Assembly (NCBI GenBank): GCA_964489425.1
Contig: CAZAYP010000046.1
Location: 1-45,288, forward strand
Origin: CAZAYP01 sp964489425 [NCBI: uncultured Verrucomicrobiota bacterium]
GTDB taxonomy: Bacteria; Verrucomicrobiota; Kiritimatiellia; RZYC01
Direction of reading: 5' to 3'
Length of the DNA stretch: 45,288 nucleotides
The notes under the pieces: generated by a model
The model's database searches: none
The model's input: the letters and a program-made list of their open reading frames with translations, nothing else
What the model was told of the DNA's origin: nothing
Position numbers and translations under genes: made by a program
Part shown: one piece after another, positions 38,634-45,288 of the stretch
Layout: each line of letters begins with the position of its first letter
Numbering within the stretch: the first letter of the stretch is position 1

Positions 38634-39632
38634 ATGAAAAAATATAATGTGTGCGTGGTCGGGATCGGCGCGGTGGGCACGGAAATGGTGCGCTTGCTCA
38701 AGAAACGTAATTTCCCCGTGAACTCCATGACCATCCTGGCGCGCAGCGAGCGCACCGAGGTCATCGACGGCGATTCGTACCCGGTCAAGGTGGCCCAACC
38801 CGATGCGTTCAAGGGCATGGATTTCGCCTTTTTCGCCGGCACCGAGGGCGCCAAGGGCGCCTCGCAAACCTTGGGATGGGAGGCCGTCAAGCACGGGTGC
38901 GTGGTGATCGACAACGGCGATGATTTTCGCATGGACCCGCGCGTGCCGCTGGTCATTCCCGAAATCAATCCCGAGGCCTTGAAAGGCCACCCGGGGCTCA
39001 TCGCCAATCCCAACTGCAGCACCATCATTGCGCTGATGCCCCTGGCGCCGCTGCACCGCGCGGCAAAGATCACGCGCATCGTGGCCAGCACTTACCAAGC
39101 CGTGTCCGGAACCGGCGCCCCCGCGGTGCGGGAACTGGAGGGCCAGGTCCGGGCCTGGGCCGCCGGCCAACCGCTGCCGCGCGAGGTGTACCCGCACCAG
39201 ATCGCCTTCAACGTCCTGCCGGCGGTTGGCTCGTTCAAGGATGACTCTGGCGAGAGCACCGAAGAGATCAAGATGCGCAAGGAAACCCACAAAATCCTTG
39301 GCGATCCCAAGATCCGCGTGGGCAACACCTGCGTGCGTGTGCCGGTCGTCAATGGCCACAGTATCGCCATCAACGTGGAATTTGAGCGCCCGCTGGGCGC
39401 AGACCAGGCGCGGGCCCTGCTCGCCAAGGCGGCCGGCGTGCAGTTGGTCGATGACCCCAAGAACGCGGTCTATCCCATGCCCATCAATGCCTCGGGCAAG
39501 TATGATGTTCAGGTCGGCCGCATCCGCAAGGATCAGAGCGTTGACAATGGCTTGGTGCTTTGGTGTTCGGGCGATAATATCTGGAAAGGCGCAGCCCAGA
39601 ACGCCATCCAAATCGCCGAAGCATTGATCTAG
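38634..39632 (+). CDS. asd: Aspartate-semialdehyde dehydrogenase
   Basis: A 332-residue NADP-dependent enzyme that reduces aspartyl phosphate to aspartate semialdehyde, feeding lysine, threonine, methionine and diaminopimelate. NAD(P)-binding GIGAVGTEMVRLL at the N-terminus; catalytic Cys128 in ANPNCSTI; YQAVSGTGAPAVREL; and RVPVVNGHS with the active-site His. It starts 30 bp after leuB with GGGAGA upstream, probably one transcript. Its TAG stop lies inside a 14-bp palindrome shared with the stop of the convergent cbpM gene, one base away. Confidence 0.95.
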   Translation: MKKYNVCVVGIGAVGTEMVRLLKKRNFPVNSMTILARSERTEVIDGDSYPVKVAQPDAFKGMDFAFFAGTEGAKGASQTLGWEAVKHGCVVIDNGDDFRMDPRVPLVIPEINPEALKGHPGLIANPNCSTIIALMPLAPLHRAAKITRIVASTYQAVSGTGAPAVRELEGQVRAWAAGQPLPREVYPHQIAFNVLPAVGSFKDDSGESTEEIKMRKETHKILGDPKIRVGNTCVRVPVVNGHSIAINVEFERPLGADQARALLAKAAGVQLVDDPKNAVYPMPINASGKYDVQVGRIRKDQSVDNGLVLWCSGDNIWKGAAQNAIQIAEALI

Positions 39633-39637
39633 ATCAA
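39624..39637. repeat. 14-bp palindrome spanning two convergent stop codons
   Basis: TTGATCTAGATCAA contains the TAG of asd (39630-39632) and the TGA of cbpM (minus, 39636-39634). It could act as a small bidirectional hairpin, though no T-run follows. Confidence 0.6.
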
Positions 39638-39978
39638 GCGTGGTCGAGGCGGTTGACCTGGCGCTCGAGCGCGTCGAGCCGATCCAGCAGATCCAGGATC
39701 AGGCCCATGGAAGACAGGCTGATGCCCAGGTGCTCGTGCAGCCTGACGATCCGACAGACCCGTTCAAAAATAGCGGCGTCAAAACAAGGATCCTGTTCGT
39801 TGCCGCACGGAACAATCAAGTCTTCCGCCAGCATTTCCATAACCACGGTCCTGGTGGTTCCTGCGCAGTAGGCCAGTTCCGCCAAGCTGACCACCTGACC
39901 CGATGGCGCCGTGTCCATGCGGACATCCGTTGAGCAACGATCTGGGCTCTTGTTCTCCATGGCCTTTCTCCGCGTCAT
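39634..39978 (-). CDS. cbpM: CbpM-like chaperone modulator (MerR-type helix-turn-helix)
   Basis: A 114-residue protein. Residues about 30-110 match CbpM/MerR_2 modulators: VVSLAELAYCAGTTRTVVMEMLAEDLIVPCG (helix-turn-helix) and FERVCRIVRLHEHLGISLSSMGLILDLLDRLDALERQV (dimer helix). In E. coli CbpM binds the J-domain of CbpA and inhibits it; the same is expected here from the gene order. The ATG at 39978 overlaps the cbpA stop (ATGA). The next Met (MENKSP) is an alternative start. Confidence 0.82.
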   Translation of the reverse strand: MTRRKAMENKSPDRCSTDVRMDTAPSGQVVSLAELAYCAGTTRTVVMEMLAEDLIVPCGNEQDPCFDAAIFERVCRIVRLHEHLGISLSSMGLILDLLDRLDALERQVNRLDHA

Positions 39979-40940
39979 CGGGGCTTGAACGGCGAGACTT
40001 GTGCCAGCTCCTCGAACAGCTGCCGCTCCCTGGCGGTCAGCGTTTTGGGAACCGCCACCCGGATGTTGACCAGCAGATCCCCGGACTTGTGGTGGCCCCG
40101 GCCCGGCAATCCCAGGCCGTTCAGGCGCAGCTGCGCTCCGCTTTGGGTGCCCGGCGGGATGGCCAGGGAGACCTTCTGGCCGTTCAGCAGGGGCATTGGC
40201 AGCTTGGCGCCCAGCGCCGCCTCCCATGGCGTTACCGGCAAATCAGTTTCCAGGTCGCGATCCTTGAGGCGGAAGCGGTCGTGGGGCAAGGCCTTTACAC
40301 GCAAATACAAGTCGCCGCTGGGGCCGCCGCCCGCGCCCGCGCCGCCGTGGCCGGCGAGGCGGACCCGCGCGCCATCCTGGGTGCCCGGCGGGATGTGCAC
40401 GTTGATCTGCTTGGTTTTTCTCCGGACCTGGCCGTGCGGATCAATCTCCGCGCCTTCCATGGCCACGCCCTTCCTGGCGCCGGCCACGAGATCCTCCAAC
40501 GGAACTTCCAATTCCGCCTCGTGATCCGCGCCCCGCCCGCGTCCGAAACTCCGCCCGCGTGGTTCATGGACGCCGGCATTGCCAAACAGCGACGAAAAGA
40601 AATCGCTGAATCCGCCAAGGTCGTCGGGCGAGAAATCGGCCTGGCCGTGATCCGCGCGGAAATCCTGCGCGCCCGGACGATTCCACCCCGGGGGCGGGGT
40701 GAACTCCTGCCCGTTCTTCCAATTCATCCCGAGCTTGTCGTACTTCCCGCGCTTCTCGGGATCACCGATCACTTCGTAGGCTTCGGTGACTTCCTTGAAT
40801 TTTTCTTCCGCATCCCTGGCCTTGTTGACATCCGGGTGGTATTTACGGGCCAGGCGGCGATACGCCTTGCGGATTTCGTCATCCGTTGCGCTGCGGGCAA
40901 CGCCGAGGATCTCGTAATAATCCCGGTACTTCACGCTCAT
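39975..40940 (-). CDS. cbpA: CbpA-type DnaJ co-chaperone
   Basis: A 321-residue Hsp40. J-domain in residues 5-72 with the HPD motif at 35-37, which stimulates DnaK. A Gly/Phe-rich linker follows (about 95-140, GGFSDFFSSLFGNAG, GRSFGRGRG), then two C-terminal substrate-binding beta domains (VHIPPGTQDGARVRLAGHG; PWEAALGAKLPMPLLNG). The zinc-finger domain of DnaJ is absent, as in E. coli CbpA. ATGA overlaps join it to the small basic gene upstream and to cbpM downstream. Confidence 0.92.
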   Translation of the reverse strand: MSVKYRDYYEILGVARSATDDEIRKAYRRLARKYHPDVNKARDAEEKFKEVTEAYEVIGDPEKRGKYDKLGMNWKNGQEFTPPPGWNRPGAQDFRADHGQADFSPDDLGGFSDFFSSLFGNAGVHEPRGRSFGRGRGADHEAELEVPLEDLVAGARKGVAMEGAEIDPHGQVRRKTKQINVHIPPGTQDGARVRLAGHGGAGAGGGPSGDLYLRVKALPHDRFRLKDRDLETDLPVTPWEAALGAKLPMPLLNGQKVSLAIPPGTQSGAQLRLNGLGLPGRGHHKSGDLLVNIRVAVPKTLTARERQLFEELAQVSPFKPR

Positions 40941-41143
40941 TTTTTAGCGTACAACGCCGCTGTCCGGACTGGCCGACGGAGCTTTTGGCGGACCTGGTCG
41001 CGGGTCATTTTTTTCACCTCAGCCTCGGGTGCGCCCAACTTGGTCAGTCTCCGTTTCTGGGTCAGCAGCCGCCGGCGCTTCTCCGACTCCGTTTTTTTCG
41101 GCCGGCGCGCAGGTTTCTTACGGTCTTTTCTTCTGAGATCCAT
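40937..41143 (-). CDS. Small, very basic protein coupled to cbpA
   Basis: A 68-residue protein with about one-third Lys plus Arg (MDLRRKDRKKPARRPKKTESEKRR at the start, spread over the first 35 residues) and a helical C-terminal half (TKLGAPEAEVKKMTRDQVRQKLRR). I do not recognise the family. It has no membrane segment, Cys or metal motif. The charge suggests binding to nucleic acid or ribosomes, or a disordered chaperone client, but this is inference. The 4-nt overlap with cbpA argues it is real and cotranslated with the chaperone pair. Confidence 0.65.
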   Translation of the reverse strand: MDLRRKDRKKPARRPKKTESEKRRRLLTQKRRLTKLGAPEAEVKKMTRDQVRQKLRRPVRTAALYAKK

Positions 41144-41160
41144 GGCATGCTCCTATCTTT

Positions 41161-41191
41161 TTGACTAATCTGGCCTTGTTATGCCTATAAT
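41161..41191 (+). promoter_or_regulatory. Probable promoter of mnmE
   Basis: TTGACT (41161-41166) and a perfect TATAAT (41186-41191), separated by 19 bp, lie 28 bp before the first mnmE ATG in an AT-rich divergent region. The spacer is slightly long. Confidence 0.5.
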
Positions 41192-41218
41192 TGAATAATT
41201 TAGTTAACGAAATTAAAA

Positions 41219-42637
41219 ATGCAAGAACATTCCATGAATGAAACCAATCCGCAACGTGCCGGTCCCGTAGCGGATACTATTGCGGCCATAGCGACTGCGC
41301 CAGGCCGCGGCTGCATTTCGGTCGTACGCGTGAGCGGCCCGAACGCCTTGCCGATCGCTGACCATGTATTCCGCGGCAAGGGACGGATCCACCCCTCCGC
41401 AATTGCCACCAAGGGCCTGCTCCTGGGCCATCTTTATGATAGCCAGCGGAATAAAGTGATCGACGAGGTGGTGCTCCTGGTCATGCGGTCGCCGCACAGC
41501 TACACCACGGAAGATACGGTTGAAATCCAGGGGCATGGCGGCTCCGTGATGGCGCAGGCAATCCTTGAAACGGTCCTGAACGCCGGGGCAAGGATGGCGG
41601 AGCCGGGCGAGTTTACCAAGCGGGCCTTTCTCAACGGGCGCATTGATCTGACCCAAGCCGAGGCCGTTGCAGATTTGGTCGTGGCGTCGTCCGGCCGCGC
41701 GGCCGCCGTCGCCATCGAGCAGCTTGAAGGAACGCTGGGCGCCAAATGCAACGCGATCTACGACCAACTACTGAATCTTTCCAGTGATGTTGAAGCCACC
41801 CTGGATTTCGAGGAGGACACCCTGCCGCCCTTGGTGCGCAGGGATCTGGAAGCGGCCATGCAAAAGCCGCTCGCCGATATCCGGGCGCTGATGGCGACTT
41901 GGCGCGAAGGAAAAATCCTGCGCGACGGGTTGCGGGTTGTTATTGCCGGGCAACCGAATGCAGGAAAATCATCACTGATGAATATTCTTCTTGGGTCCGA
42001 GCGATCCATTGTCCATCCAACGCCAGGCACAACCAGAGACGCGATCGAAGAAAGCATGGATCTCAACGGCTATCTTATTAGACTTATTGACACGGCCGGA
42101 TTACGAGACTCAACCTGCGAGATCGAGAACAAGGGTATGGCCCTGTCGAGAAAAAATATCTCGACGGCCGATGTGGTGCTGTATGTTGTCGATGGTTCAG
42201 ACAGTTGCACTGCACAATGCGTTGATATGCAACGTGTTGGCGAAATGCAACCAATTGTTGTTGTCAATAAAATGGATCTTGGAATAAACATTGATCTCAA
42301 TTGTTTTTCTGGGTTAGAACGCGCGACGACCTGTCTTTTGCGTGGCGACGGCGTGGAAGATATCAAAAGGTTGTTAACAGCCAGGATTGAGGTGTTGTCA
42401 AATACAGATCATACAGGCCATGCAACGATCTCTGAGCGCCATCTGGATTTGCTTAAGAAGGCAGAAAAAGGTATGTCAGAGGCCATCGGAATCCTGACGT
42501 CCGGCAGCGATAAAGACATCGTTCTGGCGGCAAGAAATCTTCGAGACGCTGCGGAACGCATGGGGTCCATAACCGGAAAAGTGTACACCGATGACTTGCT
42601 GAACAGCATTTTTTCAAAATTCTGCATAGGTAAATAG
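41219..42637 (+). CDS. mnmE: tRNA uridine-5-carboxymethylaminomethyl modification GTPase
   Basis: A 472-residue GTPase that, with MnmG, modifies wobble uridine 34 of tRNAs. N-terminal folate-binding domain (DTIAAIATAPGRGCISVVRVSGP; GEFTKRAFLNGRIDLTQAEAVADL), G domain with GQPNAGKSS (Lys250), DTAGLRD and NKMD, and the C-terminal CIGK, whose Cys is part of the active site. The ATG at 41234 is an alternative start that fits the family length better. Base composition changes inside the gene: up to about 41,930 it is GC-rich like the rest of the window, beyond that distinctly AT-richer. mnmG follows after 7 bp. Confidence 0.95.
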   Translation: MQEHSMNETNPQRAGPVADTIAAIATAPGRGCISVVRVSGPNALPIADHVFRGKGRIHPSAIATKGLLLGHLYDSQRNKVIDEVVLLVMRSPHSYTTEDTVEIQGHGGSVMAQAILETVLNAGARMAEPGEFTKRAFLNGRIDLTQAEAVADLVVASSGRAAAVAIEQLEGTLGAKCNAIYDQLLNLSSDVEATLDFEEDTLPPLVRRDLEAAMQKPLADIRALMATWREGKILRDGLRVVIAGQPNAGKSSLMNILLGSERSIVHPTPGTTRDAIEESMDLNGYLIRLIDTAGLRDSTCEIENKGMALSRKNISTADVVLYVVDGSDSCTAQCVDMQRVGEMQPIVVVNKMDLGINIDLNCFSGLERATTCLLRGDGVEDIKRLLTARIEVLSNTDHTGHATISERHLDLLKKAEKGMSEAIGILTSGSDKDIVLAARNLRDAAERMGSITGKVYTDDLLNSIFSKFCIGK

Positions 42638-42644
42638 GATCCTT

Positions 42645-44546
42645 GTGCAACGGAAATTTGATGTTGTAGTTGTTGGTGGTGGCCACGCGGGATGTGAGGC
42701 CGTCCTTGCTTGTGCGAGACTCGGCCTTGATTCTGCCCTTGTGACCATCAGAAAGAACACGATTGGAAGAATGTCGTGCAATCCTTCGATCGGAGGGATT
42801 GCAAAATCCCACATGGTCTTTGAGATTGATGCGCTGGGTGGAGAGATGGCTGTCAACGCAGACTACACGGCAATACAATTCAGGACCCTGAACACCAGCA
42901 AAGGTCCGGCGGTTCAAGCTAACCGGCTGCAGTGCGACAAGGATCGCTATCCGTCTAGGATGTGCGCCGTTTTAGAGGGCACAAAAAAGCTTGAAATCAT
43001 TGAGGGATTGACCACGTCGCTGTTTTTTGATGGCGGATCTCTCGCCGGCGTGGTTCTCAAAGATGGTTCAACAATTAGGTCAAAAGCCGTTATACTGACC
43101 CCTGGAACTTTTCTAAGGGGAACCATTCATATTGGATTTAAAAGTATTCCTGCCGGTCGATTTAATGAAGATCCGGCGACCGAGTTGGGGATTGATCTAG
43201 AGAAGATCGGGTTCAAGATGGCCCGGCTGAAGACAGGAACACCTCCAAGGCTGCATAAAGACAGCCTGAACTATTCCGCCATGGCGTGCCAACCAGGAGA
43301 TGTTCCGCCTCCGTTCTTGTCGCGGCGTGCGAGGAAAGAATGGGAAATGTTCCACGTGGAACATCGATCAAGAACCGCCGATCGTTGCAATGACAATGTG
43401 GCATCTCAACCATCCGATCTTCGCCTTCGTCCATGGAATCCTGGCGAAAATCAGGTTCCTTGCCATTTAACTCACACCAACGAGAAAACATTCTCCATAA
43501 TCCATGACAACCTCAGCAAAAGCGCGCTCTACGGCGGGAAAATATACGGCACCGGCGTTCGATACTGCCCGTCGATCGAGGATAAAATAGTAAAATTTCC
43601 ACAACGCACATCGCACCATGTGTTCATCGAGCCAGAAGGCAGGCTATCCGATCGAATCTATCCCAATGGCACTTCCAACAGCCTGCCAGAGGATGTTCAA
43701 GAGTTAATGATTCATTCGATCCAAGGTCTTGAAAATGCAGTTATTATCAGGCCTGGATACGCCATAGAATATGATTTCGTTGATCCAACGCAGCTTTTTC
43801 ACTCTCTTGAAACAAAAAAGATCGAGAATCTGTTCCTCGCTGGTCAAATCAATGGAACTACAGGCTACGAGGAGGCCGCTGCGCAGGGATTGGTTGCCGG
43901 AATAAATGCCGCCATGAAAATCCAAGGGCGCAACCCGCTGATTCTTCGCCGTGACGAGGCGTATATCGGCGTCATGATAGATGACCTCATTACCAAGGGA
44001 ACCGAAGAGCCTTACCGAATGTTTACTTCCAGAGCCGAATACAGGTTGCTTATGCGCCAGCATAATGCGGCCGCACGATTAATTGAGCATGCCGCAAGGA
44101 TCGAGTTGGTTGGACGCGATGATTTGTCCATGATGCGGCGGGAAGAAGCCGTCATCGTGGCAGAAATCAACCGAATGAAAAGCGAGTTCCAGCAGGGCGT
44201 TTCCTTGGATCAATATCTCAGACGACCGGAGGTTTCATATATAAACATACCCGGATCTAACCAGGCACTCGATGCGTCCATGATTGGCGAAATCGAGGCC
44301 AGAGTTAAGTATGCAGGATATATTGCCAACGATCTTGAGCGAATTTCTAAGTCAAGGCAGCTTGAAGACCAGGCCATGCCGCCAGATATCGACTACCATA
44401 TGATCGCGCCATTAAGAATTGAGGCGCGTGAAAAATTATCGAAAATACGTCCAAGGAACTTGGGCCAGGCTGCAAGAATCTCTGGCGTAACGCCATCCGA
44501 CGTCACGGTCTTGTCTATTTGGATTAAAAGTAGTTACAAACCATGA
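42645..44546 (+). CDS. mnmG: tRNA uridine-5-carboxymethylaminomethyl modification FAD enzyme
   Basis: A 633-residue flavoprotein, partner of MnmE. FAD-binding VVVVGGGHAGCEA (residues 7-19), GRMSCNPSIGGIAKSH, LKTGTPPRL, VPCHLTHTNEKT, YCPSIEDKIVKF, EPEGRLSDRIYPNG, INGTTGYEEAAAQGL and the C-terminal helical MnmE-binding domain. It starts with GTG at 42645 after AGGATC. An insertion of roughly 30-40 residues (about 226-267) sits between GDVPPPFL and ENQVPCHLTHT compared with E. coli MnmG; it contains MFHVEH (235-240), the translation of an exact parS site. Codon use is AT-richer than in most of the window. The stop overlaps the next start as ATGA. Confidence 0.96.
   Translation: MQRKFDVVVVGGGHAGCEAVLACARLGLDSALVTIRKNTIGRMSCNPSIGGIAKSHMVFEIDALGGEMAVNADYTAIQFRTLNTSKGPAVQANRLQCDKDRYPSRMCAVLEGTKKLEIIEGLTTSLFFDGGSLAGVVLKDGSTIRSKAVILTPGTFLRGTIHIGFKSIPAGRFNEDPATELGIDLEKIGFKMARLKTGTPPRLHKDSLNYSAMACQPGDVPPPFLSRRARKEWEMFHVEHRSRTADRCNDNVASQPSDLRLRPWNPGENQVPCHLTHTNEKTFSIIHDNLSKSALYGGKIYGTGVRYCPSIEDKIVKFPQRTSHHVFIEPEGRLSDRIYPNGTSNSLPEDVQELMIHSIQGLENAVIIRPGYAIEYDFVDPTQLFHSLETKKIENLFLAGQINGTTGYEEAAAQGLVAGINAAMKIQGRNPLILRRDEAYIGVMIDDLITKGTEEPYRMFTSRAEYRLLMRQHNAAARLIEHAARIELVGRDDLSMMRREEAVIVAEINRMKSEFQQGVSLDQYLRRPEVSYINIPGSNQALDASMIGEIEARVKYAGYIANDLERISKSRQLEDQAMPPDIDYHMIAPLRIEAREKLSKIRPRNLGQAARISGVTPSDVTVLSIWIKSSYKP
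43348..43363. promoter_or_regulatory. parS centromere site (ParB-binding) inside mnmG
   Basis: TGTTCCACGTGGAACA is a perfect 16-bp palindrome identical to the core parS sequence GTTCCACGTGGAAC known from Pseudomonas and a close variant of the general TGTTTCACGTGAAACA. It is translated as MFHVEH within an insertion of MnmG. ParB bound here would load SMC and mark the origin region. parA and parB are not in the window. Confidence 0.85.
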
Positions 44547-45136
44547 CGATTTCGTTCAGCGCGATTATTCTAGCGGCTGGCGAAAGTCGACGTATGGGCC
44601 AGCCAAAAATGCTGCTCCGGCTGGGTTCGGTTCCTGTAATACATAGAGTTAACAGCATATTCAGGACCGCAGGAATAGCACAGAGGATCATCGTTGCCGG
44701 TCAACTCGAAAGCGAAATCCGCGTTGCAGTTGACGATCCATCTGCGCTGATTGTCAGAAATCCAAAGCCAGCGCTTGGCATGTACTCTTCTGTTCTTTGT
44801 GGGTTGGCTGCGCTTCAAGAATCGTCTGGCGGGGTGTTCATTCATCCTGGAGATGTTCCCCTCGTATCTCAATGCCTGATTGCCGGCATGCTTGATTTTT
44901 TCATCAAACACAAGCCCACCATTCTCATCCCTAGATGTCAATTGAAATCAGGTCATCCAGTGCTGTTGGATGCGTCCATGGTTCGGGTGTTGCGCCAGCA
45001 TGATGGCGCGGATGGATTGAGAGGGATCCTTGGATGCTACGAAAAAGAAACGGCGTACTTTGACAGCGATGAGTCTGGGTTATTGCTCGACATGGACAAT
45101 CTGTCTGATTATTACAATATATTGCATCGTGTTTGA
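44543..45136 (+). CDS. MobA/MocA-like nucleotidyltransferase
   Basis: A 197-residue cytoplasmic enzyme with the NTP-transferase fold: IILAAGESRRMGQPKMLLRLG (the LAAGxSxRMGxPK nucleotide site, residues about 9-29), GMYSSVLCGLAAL, FIHPGDVPLVS (metal-binding Asp) and KSGHPVLLD. This set is typical of molybdenum-cofactor cytidylyltransferase MocA and relatives such as CTP:molybdopterin or sugar-phosphate nucleotidyltransferases; the substrate is undecided. It is coupled to mnmG by ATGA, where rsmG is often found in other genomes. Confidence 0.82.
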   Translation: MTISFSAIILAAGESRRMGQPKMLLRLGSVPVIHRVNSIFRTAGIAQRIIVAGQLESEIRVAVDDPSALIVRNPKPALGMYSSVLCGLAALQESSGGVFIHPGDVPLVSQCLIAGMLDFFIKHKPTILIPRCQLKSGHPVLLDASMVRVLRQHDGADGLRGILGCYEKETAYFDSDESGLLLDMDNLSDYYNILHRV

Positions 45137-45288
45137 GTGTAACGTGTTGGGCGTGCGTCATTGTCTTGATTCGTTGTGCTAAGCCGCCTGGATATCTTCG
45201 CGAACTGCTCAAGGGCCGTCTCAAGGTCAGACCTCCTGATCTCGACGATCACCTGCAGAGGACGGGCGCCATGGCAAGGAAGCGGTAT
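45112..45288 (-). other. Unassigned window-edge sequence with a possible partial gene
   Basis: On the minus strand an open frame enters from the right edge and ends at TAA 45114-45112, overlapping the nucleotidyltransferase 3' end. Its middle reads RPLQVIVEIRRSDLETALEQFAKISRRL, which looks protein-like; the N-terminal side lies outside the window. On the plus strand ATG 45271 opens MARKRY, a start seen in some IS3-type transposases, but six residues prove nothing. At most one of these is real. Confidence 0.25.

Overview
The window is a GC-rich (by eye about two-thirds G+C) bacterial chromosome segment with dense, often translationally coupled genes. The best guess for the organism is an uncultured member of the Verrucomicrobiota/Kiritimatiellota (PVC) group. 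The evidence is secreted parallel beta-helix proteins with the leader motif 'IEPRTPIS', a 'GANIGWI' repeat protein, a small PUR-alpha-like protein, a TtpC-type TonB operon with DUF3450, and short palindromic repeats scattered through coding sequence. This is inference from gene content; no rRNA is present to confirm it.

Layout. 0-6.1 kb: GH57 alpha-glucan branching enzyme (+), convergent with a very large membrane protein that joins a GT39-like domain to a 'YYY' (DUF2298) domain (-) and carries three families of in-frame palindromic repeats. 6.3-11.0 kb: six-gene TonB energy-transduction operon (DUF3450, TtpC/ExbB, short ExbB, ExbD, TonB, TPR). 11.0-14.2 kb (-): radical SAM protein, SGNH hydrolase, 5'-nucleotidase YfbR. 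14.3-18.8 kb (-): glycosyltransferase, secreted beta-propeller protein with a Pro-Thr tail, PUR-alpha-like protein. 19.3-21.4 kb (+): lower-GC pair of secreted repeat proteins. 21.4-24.2 kb (-): a PPDK_N ATP-grasp protein with a P-loop-less KaiC-like N-terminus, a probable 3' frameshift and the truncated start of a following gene. 24.3-26.0 kb: ferredoxin, an AT-rich candidate replication origin, dnaN, tRNA-Gln. 26.1-29.0 kb: TRAP transporter dctPQM. 29.2-31.3 kb (-): second beta-helix protein. 31.4-37.4 kb: queA-tgt-queH-mfd. 37.5-39.6 kb: leuB-asd. 39.6-41.1 kb (-): small basic protein-cbpA-cbpM. 41.2-45.1 kb: mnmE-mnmG-MobA-like nucleotidyltransferase, in clearly lower-GC DNA.

How the genes fit together. 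dnaN, mnmE and mnmG belong to the gene set classically found near bacterial origins. An exact 16-bp parS palindrome lies inside mnmG. Four DnaA-box-like 9-mers and an AT-rich inverted repeat with TAG/TAA triplets precede dnaN. Most genes right of 24.3 kb point right, and most between 11 and 24 kb point left. Together these suggest, without proving, that the window spans or adjoins the origin of replication.

The most unusual sequence feature is a 17-bp palindrome (TTTCCAA-N3-TTGGAAA) that occurs in pairs 31 bp apart. It is stop-free in all six frames. An array of five copies plus two 49-bp hairpin repeats sits in frame inside the YYY protein, and another pair forms the start of the DUF3450 signal peptide. 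This resembles the in-frame palindromic elements described in Rickettsia.
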